NCBI GenBank assembly: GCA_003104995.1
Contig: PQAO01000008.1
Span: 45,801 to 109,800, forward strand
Direction of reading: 5' to 3'
DNA length: 64,000 bases
Origin: Dehalococcoidia bacterium
Lineage (GTDB): Bacteria > Chloroflexota > Dehalococcoidia > Tepidiformales > Tepidiformaceae
The notes below the pieces were generated by a model, which searched no databases, was not told where the DNA came from, and worked only from the letters and a program-made list of their open reading frames with translations. Position 1 is the stretch's first letter. The number at the start of each line of letters is the position of its first letter. Position numbers and translations under genes: made by a program. Positions 49,807 to 59,057 of the stretch are shown piece by piece.

Positions 49807-50582
49807 TACCCCACCATGGTACTGGCCTGCGGATTCACCGGATGGCGGGGCGAAACGGGGAGATCGCCATTGGCGATGTCGTCGAGCAGGTCTTCATCGG
49901 TGATCCGATAGCCATCGGCAACCGGTGTGATCGCGCCGAGGGTGACGAAGCGGCTGAGCAGCGCGGTCACGGTCTCGCGGCTGGTGCCGATGGTCTGGGC
50001 GAGCTCCTGGTGGGTGAGGCCCAGGTAGACAAAGCCCTCTTCCTGGCGGCTGATGAGCGTATCGGCGAGGCGCGCCGAGACGGGCTTGGAGACGATGTTC
50101 ATGAACGTGCGCTGCATGCCGGCCAGGCGGTGGGCCATGAGTTCCATCATGGCGAACCCGAGGCGAGGAGATTGCTGGAGGAGGTGGGCGAAGTCCTCCC
50201 AGGAGATGCTGACGGCCATTGTGTCGTCGATTGCCTGGGCGCAGGCGGTGCGCTCACCGTCCTCGACGATGGCCATATCACCGACAACGCCCCCCTTGCC
50301 GACAACGTCGAGGATGATCTCCTTGCCGTTCTCGGCGACCTGGTAGATCTTCACGCGGCCCTTGAGGATGAGGTAGACACGTTCGGCGGGGTCGCCAGCG
50401 GTGAAGAGGACCTGGCGGGGCTTGAACTGGCGCTCGGTGAGCAGGGGGATGAGGCGGCTGAGCTCTTCATCGCTGAGGACGTTGAGGACGCGGCTGAGCT
50501 GGCGCAGGTACCAGGCGATGGAGCGCTGGAGGGCCTGGCGGCCGCGGGCGGGTACGTTGCGGGCTTCGGACAGGGTGGTCAT
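49806..50582 (-). CDS. Crp/Fnr family transcriptional regulator
   Basis: cNMP-binding fold plus HTH LTHQELAQTIGTSRETVTALLSRF; no N-terminal Fe-S Cys set. Confidence 0.92.
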   Translation of the reverse strand: MTTLSEARNVPARGRQALQRSIAWYLRQLSRVLNVLSDEELSRLIPLLTERQFKPRQVLFTAGDPAERVYLILKGRVKIYQVAENGKEIILDVVGKGGVVGDMAIVEDGERTACAQAIDDTMAVSISWEDFAHLLQQSPRLGFAMMELMAHRLAGMQRTFMNIVSKPVSARLADTLISRQEEGFVYLGLTHQELAQTIGTSRETVTALLSRFVTLGAITPVADGYRITDEDLLDDIANGDLPVSPRHPVNPQASTMVG

Positions 50583-51460
50583 CGCGGTTCCCCAGTGCCC
50601 CCATAACGGAGGCGTAGTTGATCGAGCAAGCGGATGGCGCCGGTGCTGGTCTCGAGCCGATCGCCGCTTGCGACGTAAGCCTCGAGGTCGTGGAAGGCCT
50701 GGTCGGCACGGCCAAGGCGGTAGTGCAGCATCCCGCGTTCGCCAACCAGAGCGGCGTTCCACGGTTCGAGGCGGAGTTGAAGTTCGAGGACGGCGTACCA
50801 GCGGTCGAGGTCGCGCCGGTCGCGGAAAATGGTGTGGAGGTTGTTCAACATGCGTTGGAGGACCTGGCGGCGGGTGACGGCGGCGAGGAACGTCTCCGGG
50901 TTGGCGGTGCCAATGTCGAGCGAGCGGAGCCTGGCGAGCAGCTCGGCGCGGTCTATGCGGGCGCCCTGCTGGAACGGGTCGACGTAGGTGGGGTGCTCGG
51001 GGCCGCCGTAGCGGACGATGAAGTGGCCCGGGTAGCCGATGCCGTCGCACTGGAGCCCGATACGCTGAGCGACCTCCATGTAGACCAGCGAAAGGGTGAT
51101 GGGGAGGCCGGCGCGTCGTTGAACGACACGGTCGAGGTAGCTGTTCTCCGGATCGGCGTAGTCTTCGGTGTTCCCGTGGAAACCATGGACGCTGAAGAGC
51201 TGGTGGTCGATGGCATGCGAGAGCGCATCGGGTGAGGCGCCCTCGCCGGCATGTTCGCGGGCGGCTTCGGCGAGATTGTCGAGTTGGGCAGCCGTGCGAT
51301 TGGGGTCGACGGTGTGCCCACCAAGGCGGGCGATGACCATGGCTGCGCCGTAGAGGTCGACTTCGTGGTCGGCACCCTTGATGGCCTGAGCGAAAGCTTC
51401 GAAGTCCTGGTGGAGCACGCTACCCAGTATACGTGTGGACGTGTGAATTCCGTCACTCAA
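50579..51460 (-). CDS. SirB1/transglutaminase-like family protein (COG2912 type)
   Basis: NSYLDRVVQRRAGLPITLSLVYMEVAQRIGL; PGHFIVRYGG. Confidence 0.85.
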   Translation of the reverse strand: MSDGIHTSTRILGSVLHQDFEAFAQAIKGADHEVDLYGAAMVIARLGGHTVDPNRTAAQLDNLAEAAREHAGEGASPDALSHAIDHQLFSVHGFHGNTEDYADPENSYLDRVVQRRAGLPITLSLVYMEVAQRIGLQCDGIGYPGHFIVRYGGPEHPTYVDPFQQGARIDRAELLARLRSLDIGTANPETFLAAVTRRQVLQRMLNNLHTIFRDRRDLDRWYAVLELQLRLEPWNAALVGERGMLHYRLGRADQAFHDLEAYVASGDRLETSTGAIRLLDQLRLRYGGTGEPR

Positions 51461-51472
51461 CGCCGAGAAAAG

Positions 51473-52228
51473 TCAGGGTTGTTCGAGGCCGTGTGACTCC
51501 AGGAGGGCGGCGTCAGCGAGGATTGCGTCCGTGGCGCCGTCGGCGACTAGGCAGCCGTCATCGACGATGATCGTCCGCGGGAAGATCTCGGATACGAGTT
51601 TCATGTCGTGGGTGCTCACCAGCATGGTCTGTTCGAGACCCCGGAGGAGATTGATGAGCTCGCGCCGGCCACGGGGATCGAGGCCCGCGGAGGGCTCGTC
51701 GAGAACGAGCACGCTGGGCGCCATGGAGAGCACCGTGGCGAGGGCAGCCCGTTTGCGCTGACCGATGGAGAGATGGAACGGCTGGCGGCGTTCGAATCCT
51801 GGCAGGCCGACAGCAGCAAGTGCGGCCGTGACTCGGGCGTCAACTTCGGCTTTCGGCAGGCCCATGTGGATGGGTCCGAAGGCGACGTCGTCGTAGACCG
51901 TCGGGCTGAAAAGCTGGTCATCGGGGTCCTGGAAGACAAGGCCGACGGCGGCCCGGATACGGCCGATGTTCTGGCGGGTGACGGGAAGGCCGGCGATGGC
52001 AACTGTCCCCGAGGCGGGCTCGTTGATGCCGTTGAGATGGAGCATGAGGGTGCTCTTGCCGGCGCCGTTCGGCCCGATGAGAGCCACTTTTTCGCCCTGG
52101 GCGATGGTCAGGGAAATGCCCTTGAGCGCCTCGAAGCCATCGGGATAGGTGAACTTCAGTTCGCGGACATCCACGGAGAGGGTGGATGGGCTGGAGGCGG
52201 AGTGGGGCGGGGCGGGTTCGAGTGTCAT
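51473..52228 (-). CDS. cbiO: ECF transporter ATPase CbiO-like
   Basis: LIGPNGAGKSTLMLHLNG; LSIGQRKRAALATVLSMAPSVLVLDEPSAGLDPRGR. Confidence 0.93.
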   Translation of the reverse strand: MTLEPAPPHSASSPSTLSVDVRELKFTYPDGFEALKGISLTIAQGEKVALIGPNGAGKSTLMLHLNGINEPASGTVAIAGLPVTRQNIGRIRAAVGLVFQDPDDQLFSPTVYDDVAFGPIHMGLPKAEVDARVTAALAAVGLPGFERRQPFHLSIGQRKRAALATVLSMAPSVLVLDEPSAGLDPRGRRELINLLRGLEQTMLVSTHDMKLVSEIFPRTIIVDDGCLVADGATDAILADAALLESHGLEQP

Positions 52229-53019
52229 GCGCGGGGCAACCAGGCGTGGGCAGTCAGTTCGAATGCCGCCAGGAGCGCCAGCGCCGCCAGGAGCACGAAC
52301 CACTGGTTACGCGGGAACGGGCGGTCGTGGAGGTGACGGATGTGACCACTGTAGCCGCGGGACTGCATGGCGAGATAGACGCGCTCGCTGCGTTCGTAGG
52401 AGCGGATGAAGAGCGAACCGACCATGTTCCCGACCACGCGGGCCTGCCAGATGGTGGAGGGGCGGGGGGCACCGGGGAGAGAGGCGGCACGCGAGGCACG
52501 GGCACGCATCATGCGGGAGGCTTCGCCCGTGAGGACGGCCAGGTACCGGTACATGAGCGAGATGATGGCAACCATGAGCTTCGGCAGCCGAAGGCGCTCA
52601 AGGCCTTCGAGGAGGTCGTGGAAGGGAGTGGAGAACACGAGCAGGGTGGCGGCCTGCACGCTGATCCAGCTCTTGAGCATGATCGTCAGGACGATGCGGA
52701 GGCCCTCGCCACTGAGGGTGAGGTCGAAGAGCCAGAGGTCGACCGTGCCGATGGGGTCGCCCTTCCTGGTGAAGAGCAGGGGGAGGGCAGCGAGGATGAA
52801 TGGGAGCGCAACGAACGAGCCGCGGACCATGCGAACGGGGCCGAGGCGAGCAATGAACGAGACCGCGACGAGGACGAGCCACGCGATACCCAGGGCGGCG
52901 AAGGAACCGACCGGGAGCAGGCTCACCGAGAGGATGAAGCCAACGACCAGGACGAACTTCAGCCGGGCGTCAGCCCGGTGGACCGGGCTTTCGCGCGCGA
53001 CATAGCGATCGAGGTTCAG
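52225..53019 (-). CDS. cbiQ: ECF transporter T component CbiQ-like
   Basis: CbiQ-type TM protein. CbiQ-like N-terminus NLDRYVARESPVHRADARLKFVLVVGFILSV lies upstream of the track start (52926) in the same frame; CTG at 53019 is a candidate start. Confidence 0.8.
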   Translation of the reverse strand: MNLDRYVARESPVHRADARLKFVLVVGFILSVSLLPVGSFAALGIAWLVLVAVSFIARLGPVRMVRGSFVALPFILAALPLLFTRKGDPIGTVDLWLFDLTLSGEGLRIVLTIMLKSWISVQAATLLVFSTPFHDLLEGLERLRLPKLMVAIISLMYRYLAVLTGEASRMMRARASRAASLPGAPRPSTIWQARVVGNMVGSLFIRSYERSERVYLAMQSRGYSGHIRHLHDRPFPRNQWFVLLAALALLAAFELTAHAWLPRA

Positions 53020-53351
53020 GTCTGGTTGCTCCTGCGGGACTGCTGGCGGACGTAGGCGCCGAACGCCATGGTCAGTACGAAGACGATGGCGACGCCGATC
53101 AGTCCGGAGACGATCACCGTGGCGCGGTCGTCGTCGATCCCGGGGACCGAGTAGTCGGGGAGGAACGAGTAGGGGTGGTCCTTTCCTTGCTCGGCGAAGC
53201 CCTTGTCTTCCGACACCCGGTCGAGGCCATCAGGGTCGGATGAGGCGAGCGGGGCAAGGATGATGACGACGAGGACGGTGATGAGAAGCCCGGCGATCGC
53301 CCAGCGGTAGCGGCGGAAGAACGACGGTTCGGATTGCACTGCGTTCGACAT
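53016..53351 (-). CDS. PDGLE-domain protein (CbiN-like accessory)
   Basis: SSDPDGLDRVSEDKGF; two TM segments. Confidence 0.85.
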   Translation of the reverse strand: MSNAVQSEPSFFRRYRWAIAGLLITVLVVIILAPLASSDPDGLDRVSEDKGFAEQGKDHPYSFLPDYSVPGIDDDRATVIVSGLIGVAIVFVLTMAFGAYVRQQSRRSNQT

Positions 53352-53360
53352 ATCTGGTCC

Positions 53361-54035
53361 TTACGCCTGGGCCATCCGGCCATCGCGGAGGCGGAGAAGG
53401 TCGGCGCGGCTCGCGGCGATGAAGGCGAGGGCGCCAACGGTGATGACCGCTTCGCCGACACCGATGATGACGTGCCAGCCGACCATCGCCACAAGGGCAG
53501 TCGGAAGGGACGTGGTGTCGGAGATGGCCAGCTGGAAGGCGACGAGGACGGCGGCAGCCACGACGGAACACCAGGCGGCCACCGCGGCGGCGGGGAGCCG
53601 GCCCTTCTGCTCGCCACCGAGAACGGCGGCGACGGTGCGGTAAAGCCAGTAGCCGCCGAACGTCCCGATGATGCCCATGTTAAAGATGTTGGCACCGAGG
53701 ACGAGAAGACCGCCGTCCTGGAAGACCAGCGCCTGCACGGAAATGACGCAGGCCATGACGATGGTGCCGGCATAGGGGCCGAGCAGGATGGCCGCGAGGA
53801 CACCCCCGAGGAGGTGCCCGGATGTGCCACCGGGAATCTGGAAGTTGAACATCTGGGCGGCGAAGATGAAGGCGGCCATCACACCCATGAGGGGGACCGC
53901 CCGCTCATCGAGCTGGGCCCCGGCGCGGCGCAGCGAAATCGCAAGCGCAGCGACGGTGATCACCCAGAAGGCAAGCGCCACCGGAGTGGAGAAAAACCCA
54001 TCCGGAGCATGGAGCAGAAAGAGCGGAGCGGACAT
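53361..54035 (-). CDS. cbiM: ECF metal transporter S component CbiM-like
   Basis: LLHAPDGFFSTPVALAFW; NFQIPGGTSGHLLGGVLAAILLGP. Confidence 0.9.
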   Translation of the reverse strand: MSAPLFLLHAPDGFFSTPVALAFWVITVAALAISLRRAGAQLDERAVPLMGVMAAFIFAAQMFNFQIPGGTSGHLLGGVLAAILLGPYAGTIVMACVISVQALVFQDGGLLVLGANIFNMGIIGTFGGYWLYRTVAAVLGGEQKGRLPAAAVAAWCSVVAAAVLVAFQLAISDTTSLPTALVAMVGWHVIIGVGEAVITVGALAFIAASRADLLRLRDGRMAQA

Positions 54036-54109
54036 CGGTCTCCCCCAAGACGTCAGGAATCCGGCGATAACAACGCGGCTTACCCAGTTTGCCTGAAACG
54101 GGGTTCGTC

Positions 54110-54125
54110 TTGCAACCAGTTGCAA
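54110..54125. promoter_or_regulatory. 16-bp palindromic operator upstream of cbiM
   Basis: TTGCAAC-CA-GTTGCAA, perfect 7-bp arms, between divergent cbiM and MBL-fold genes. Confidence 0.65.
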
Positions 54126-54192
54126 CTGCCAACACCGGCCGGATGCGTGGCGCGTTGCCCCTGAGCGGTGCGCACCCGTATCGTCGGCAGTC

Positions 54193-55056
54193 GTGGAAGC
54201 CCCAGTACGATACCGGATCGGCGACATCGACATTGCCGTGATCAGCGACGGGTACATCAAGCTTGACGCGGGCGCGGTGATGGGGCTGATCCCTCGGCTG
54301 ATGTGGGAGCCGATCCTCGGCAAGGAGAACATCGACGCCGAGCACCGGATGAAACTTTCGCTGAATTGCATCGTGGCGCGCAGCGGCGACCAGGTGCTGC
54401 TGGTGGACACGGGGATGGGCACCAAGGTGAGCGGCGCGGTGCGGGAGCGCGGGTTCCCCGGGGAATACGGGCTGCTTCTCGACGGGCTCAAGGCGCTGGG
54501 CCTCGGGCCGGAGGACATCACGGTGGTGGCGAACACCCACCTGCACGCGGACCACTGCGGCTGGAACACGACCTTCGCCGCCGATGGCAGCGTGGTGCCG
54601 ACGTTTCCCAACGCCCGGTATTACGTGCAGGCAGGGGAGTACGAGGTCGCCCGCCACCCGAATGAACGGACACGCGGCACGTATTTCGCCGAGAACTTCG
54701 AACCGCTTGAGGCGGCAGGCCAGCTCGAACTGGTGGAAGGCGAGACGGAACTCATCCCGGGAGTGAAGTACTGGCCGACGCCCGGACACACGGCCGACCA
54801 CGCCTCGATCGCGCTCAGCTCGAAGGGCGAGACGGCGATCTACACCGGCGACCTTGTGCACCACGCGGTGCAAGTCGAGCGCCCGGCGTGGATCGCGGCG
54901 TTCGACATCCTGCCGCTGGTCTCGCTGGAGACGAAGAAGCGGTTGGCGGAGCGGGCACTGAAGGAGAACGCATTGCTGATCTGTGTGCATAACCCGTTCC
55001 CGGGCGTGGGGCGGTTGACCGAGCGCGACGGACGCCGGACATTCGTGGCGGAATGA
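54193..55056 (+). CDS. MBL-fold metallo-hydrolase
   Basis: NTHLHADHCGWNT; PTPGHTADHASIAL. Confidence 0.92.
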   Translation: MEAPVRYRIGDIDIAVISDGYIKLDAGAVMGLIPRLMWEPILGKENIDAEHRMKLSLNCIVARSGDQVLLVDTGMGTKVSGAVRERGFPGEYGLLLDGLKALGLGPEDITVVANTHLHADHCGWNTTFAADGSVVPTFPNARYYVQAGEYEVARHPNERTRGTYFAENFEPLEAAGQLELVEGETELIPGVKYWPTPGHTADHASIALSSKGETAIYTGDLVHHAVQVERPAWIAAFDILPLVSLETKKRLAERALKENALLICVHNPFPGVGRLTERDGRRTFVAE

Positions 55057-56099
55057 GCCGTCCTGAACCCGTCTACCACCTGGCGCTGCGGGAGCTTCAC
55101 GCGGCGGAAGGCGCGGTCTTCAACGTCGCGGCAGGCTGGGCGGTGCCCATGCGTTACAGGGACCCCGGCGCCGAACTCGCGACCCTGCGCCAGCACGCCA
55201 CGGTCTTCGACCGTTCCTCGCGAAGCCGGCTGCTGGTCAGCGGGACAGATGCGCTGGAGGTGTTGAAAGCGGTCTTCGCGGGGCACGTCGAGGACCTGGA
55301 GGAAGGCCGGGCGATGCGGACGGTCGCCCTGGGGGCGGATGGGACGATCCATGACCTGGCGCTCATCGCCCGGACCGGGGGAATCGCGTACATGGTGAGC
55401 GGTGAGCCCGGGCAGCGGGCGGAGACGCTCGCCCGCCTGCGGGCGGCAGTCGAGCAAGACTTCGACGTCCGGATAGACGACCGGACGGAGACCACCTGTC
55501 TCATCGGGCTGGCGGGGCCGGAGGCGGGGCAAGCGGCGAATGAACACCTCTCCGAGGCACTGCCGGCGCGCCTGCAGGCGCTTCATTGCCTGGCGTTCGA
55601 GTTCCATGGTTTCCGGGGACTGGCCATCCGGACCAGCGACACGGGAGAAGACGGGTTCGAGTTCATGCTCGCGCCGGCGGTGGCCCAACATCTCATCGAG
55701 ACGCTGCGTGAAGCCGGGATTCCGCTGGCAGGGCATGAGGCGCTGGAGGTTGCGAGGGTGGAGGCATGCATTCCGTCGTTCGAGCTGGATTTGGAGTCTG
55801 GCCTTTCGCCAGCAGAAGCGGACGTTGATGTGCTGCTCGGGGTGCCGGGCGGGGCGCAGGGACGCATCCTCGCGGCGCTGCTGTTCGACACCGTGGGCGT
55901 TCCGGTGGCCGGGACGCCGCTGACCGCGGGAGGCGAGCGCGTGGGTGAATTGCGTTCGTGCGTCCGCTCGCTATCGTTGAACGCGACGATAGGACTTGGC
56001 ATCATCGAGAGCCGCCACGCGCTGCCCGGCCGCGAATTGTGGGCGGGACCGGACCGGGCAACGGTTGTGGCGAAGCCATTTCACCGACGGAGGACCTAG
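55053..56099 (+). CDS. Aminomethyltransferase/YgfZ-GcvT family folate-binding protein
   Basis: PMRYRDPGAELATLRQHATVFDRSSRSRLLVSGTDALEVL; ATIGLGIIES. Confidence 0.82.
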   Translation: MSRPEPVYHLALRELHAAEGAVFNVAAGWAVPMRYRDPGAELATLRQHATVFDRSSRSRLLVSGTDALEVLKAVFAGHVEDLEEGRAMRTVALGADGTIHDLALIARTGGIAYMVSGEPGQRAETLARLRAAVEQDFDVRIDDRTETTCLIGLAGPEAGQAANEHLSEALPARLQALHCLAFEFHGFRGLAIRTSDTGEDGFEFMLAPAVAQHLIETLREAGIPLAGHEALEVARVEACIPSFELDLESGLSPAEADVDVLLGVPGGAQGRILAALLFDTVGVPVAGTPLTAGGERVGELRSCVRSLSLNATIGLGIIESRHALPGRELWAGPDRATVVAKPFHRRRT

Positions 56100-56101
56100 C
56101 G

Positions 56102-56653
56102 ATGGGCGTCGACTTGATGAACCTGCCGGCGTACGAACCCCGATGGCCGGGCGCGATCGAACTGAACCTCCAGGACCAGTGGCGTGCCCGCTGGGTGGAT
56201 GAGCAGGAGCTGCCAGAGAACGCGCCGGTGTCCTGGGCCTATGCCATGGTATGCATGGGCGACAACGGCTATGCGACCCGCACGAGGGGTGGCACACGGT
56301 GGGAGATGATCGAAGGCCCGACCGGCGACCAACAGCCGGAGGCGTTCGTGAAGCAGGCTGCTATCGAACGGATGGGTGCGGCCGCCGGGCGCCTGGAACT
56401 GATCGGCTTTTTCGAATGCAAAGCGACACGACACAACACCGAGGTGAAGCAGGGGACGATCACGGTCAGGCCGTTCTACCTGGTGGTCGCGAAGAAGGTG
56501 ACTGACCTGCCCGAAGGATCGGCGTACGAGCGGCGGCGGATGCGGATGGCCGAGTTCATGGTCGCAATGCGGGCGAGGTACCCCGAGTTCGAGGACTACA
56601 TCGGCAAATCCGCCTCGCGGTACGCCATCCTGAGGGCGAAGGGCGAAGCCTGA
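56102..56653 (+). CDS. Hypothetical protein
   Basis: Intact ORF 3 bp after GcvT-like gene. Confidence 0.65.
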   Translation: MGVDLMNLPAYEPRWPGAIELNLQDQWRARWVDEQELPENAPVSWAYAMVCMGDNGYATRTRGGTRWEMIEGPTGDQQPEAFVKQAAIERMGAAAGRLELIGFFECKATRHNTEVKQGTITVRPFYLVVAKKVTDLPEGSAYERRRMRMAEFMVAMRARYPEFEDYIGKSASRYAILRAKGEA

Positions 56654-56712
56654 CGTTTCTGGCGGACCGGCTCACTCCGGCGCGGCGGAGCGCGTGTTCG
56701 GAGGCGGGCCGG

Positions 56713-56919
56713 CTACGCTGCGTTTCCTCCGCGCGAGCGATCGGGGAACCGTCGTTCCAGGAAGAAGAGCACGATCCCGACCCCAACGCCGCCGGCGAGC
56801 CCGACCAGGAGGCCGACCAGCACCTTGTCCGTGTCGAAGCGGAGGAAGAGATAGACCGCGAACGTGACGATGAATCCCGACAGGACGTAGAGCGCCTGCT
56901 TCTTGATGAACCCCAGCAT
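56713..56919 (-). CDS. Small membrane hypothetical
   Basis: MLGFIKKQALYVLSGFIVTFAVYLFLRF..VLVGLLVGLAGGVGVGIVLFFLERRF. Confidence 0.55.
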   Translation of the reverse strand: MLGFIKKQALYVLSGFIVTFAVYLFLRFDTDKVLVGLLVGLAGGVGVGIVLFFLERRFPDRSRGGNAA

Positions 56920-57014
56920 CTGCCTCTCCCCGCGTGCTCGTGTGTCGCGGACGGTGTCACGAACCCCATCCAGTGTCAAGATGATGTGACTCGACGGGCC
57001 GGCGCCTGGACGGC

Positions 57015-57851
57015 TCAGTCACCATAGACGCGGGCGAGGAGTTCGTAGATAGCCGGGTCGTACTGTTGGAGCCAGGCGCGGCCGCGGCCGCTGCGGGGAT
57101 CGGTATCCAGGAAGTAGGACTGGGTGGCCTCGGCGAAGTACTCGTTGGCGTTGGTTGAGGCGTAGTCGCCTTCATACTTGCCGGCGTTGCGGGCGTCCTG
57201 GAAGAACTGGCGGACATCGAAGTAGTCGGCCTGGGGGAGCGTCCACCCCTGGACCAGGTGGCCGAGCTCGTGGAAGAGGATGTTGAGCCCACGGCAGGGC
57301 CCGGACCGGTCGCCCAGGAGGTCGAGTTCATTGACCGTGACGACCGGGTAGTCAGCCCGGTCAGCGACACCGCAGACGTGGCTGAAGTAGTCCTGGCTGC
57401 GGGCATTTTCGAGGCAGCGGAACTCGGGGAGGTCGAGGACCCCCTGATCCGGGGCTGCCACGATGACGTAGGCGCCTTCCTCCGCGAGGGACATCTCAAG
57501 GTCGTTGTTCAGGAAGACGCGTTCTATCGTTTGGCGGGCGATCTCGAGGGCTTCGTCACTCACGTCCTGGTTCGCCACGATGGCCAGTCCAGCCACGTCG
57601 AGGCGCTTTGTGTATTCGGGGGCAAAGACGCGGGGTGCGGAGGGGTCGGGGCGGCGGAGCAATCCCTGGCAGACGTTGCCCTCGGGCGCCAGCCGGGGGA
57701 GTGAGCCGGGCGGCTCCGGTGTGCTTGCAGCGGCCTCGCCTGGGGTGCCCGTCCCGGAACTGGAATCGAGGAGGACAACGGCAAGGGCCATACCCCCGAC
57801 CAGCGCGAGGGCGCCAGCCGGCAGGAGGGCCGCGAGCAAGAATTTCCGCAT
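57015..57851 (-). CDS. Secreted putative zinc metallopeptidase (HExxH)
   Basis: Signal anchor; ILFHELGHLVQGW; ANEYFAEATQSYF candidate third-ligand helix. Confidence 0.72.
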   Translation of the reverse strand: MRKFLLAALLPAGALALVGGMALAVVLLDSSSGTGTPGEAAASTPEPPGSLPRLAPEGNVCQGLLRRPDPSAPRVFAPEYTKRLDVAGLAIVANQDVSDEALEIARQTIERVFLNNDLEMSLAEEGAYVIVAAPDQGVLDLPEFRCLENARSQDYFSHVCGVADRADYPVVTVNELDLLGDRSGPCRGLNILFHELGHLVQGWTLPQADYFDVRQFFQDARNAGKYEGDYASTNANEYFAEATQSYFLDTDPRSGRGRAWLQQYDPAIYELLARVYGD

Positions 57852-57931
57852 GGGAGTCTAGCTTCGGACTCCGGAGGCCGTGACGTAAAGGCGGGGCTTA
57901 ACCACGGCTTTCAGCATCCCGCGAACGAAGC

Positions 57932-58903
57932 CTACGTCCGGCCGTCCTCGTAGAGCTTTGAGAGGGAGACCGGCTGCATCCCGCGTGCCCGGATCTCCCG
58001 GATGATATCGGGAAGCACCGAACAGGTGCCCGGGCGAAAGTGCATGAGGATGATCGAGCCCCAGGCGCCGCGGTACGAAACCTGACCATCCACAACTTCC
58101 GTCCTCCGGTCGATCTGGCGCAGGTAGTGTTCGACCAGTTGGCCTGGCGCCAGGGTCCCGGCATCGCCGGAGATGGTCCAGAGGATGGTCCGGTAACCGA
58201 GCCCCGCGGCGACCTGCACAACCCGCTCGGACTTGGCCCCACCGGGGGGCCGCATGAAGGGTGCGCTCGAAGCGCCGTGAACGGTATCGGCGAGCATGGT
58301 CTCGAAACGCGTCAGCTCTTCGCGGATGCGGTCGTCGCCAAGGGAGGAGAGATCGCTGTGATTCCAGGTGTGGTTCGCGATCTCGATGCCGGGAGTCTCG
58401 AGCGCCTGCTGGAGGAAGTCCTTGCGCCTGTCGAGGTACTTACCGGTGAGGAAGAAGGTGGCTCCCGCCCCCTCGTCGCGGATGACCTTGAGGGTTTCGT
58501 CCAGAGCGGCTGCACCGTCGTCGATGGTCAGCGCCACCATGGGCCTGTCCTGCGGCCCCATGGAAACGAACGTATTGAGCACTGAGGGGTCCCAGACGGG
58601 TTTGGTGAGCCCCGGGGGACTGGTCGTGAGGAGGTCAGCAGGGACGCCGCGAAGGTAGTACTCCATGTCCGGGGGCCGCGGCCCCTGGGCGTTGAGCAGG
58701 GCTGCCATGCGCTCCTCGGCAACGTGCCGGGCTTGCTGATCACTGGCGTATTTCGAGAGAAACGGGTCGCGCGGGACGGCGGCCGGTGGCATGCGCCCCG
58801 GCCGCAACGAAGGCGCCGCTTCCGCCAGCGCTCCCGCAGCAATGGCGGCGGCGCCAAGCAAGACCGACCTGCGTGAGAGACTTTCCTTCGCCAACTGGAC
58901 CAC
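57932..58903 (-). CDS. Polysaccharide deacetylase family protein with Tat-like signal
   Basis: SRRSVLLGAAAIAAG; ALTIDDG; EIANHTWNHSDLS; RPPGG. Confidence 0.9.
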   Translation of the reverse strand: MVQLAKESLSRRSVLLGAAAIAAGALAEAAPSLRPGRMPPAAVPRDPFLSKYASDQQARHVAEERMAALLNAQGPRPPDMEYYLRGVPADLLTTSPPGLTKPVWDPSVLNTFVSMGPQDRPMVALTIDDGAAALDETLKVIRDEGAGATFFLTGKYLDRRKDFLQQALETPGIEIANHTWNHSDLSSLGDDRIREELTRFETMLADTVHGASSAPFMRPPGGAKSERVVQVAAGLGYRTILWTISGDAGTLAPGQLVEHYLRQIDRRTEVVDGQVSYRGAWGSIILMHFRPGTCSVLPDIIREIRARGMQPVSLSKLYEDGRT

Positions 58904-59057
58904 GACCCCGGGAGAACAGCGCAGTGTGAGTCACCTGTTATGTCGCGCCTGATTCGCGCGCCTGTCAGCTCTCGCGTTGACCTCCGGGGACGTCGTTGGG
59001 CGCGAAATCTACGCTTGTGTGGGGCACCGTCAAGGTGAGGGCGGCGAGGCGGGATGG

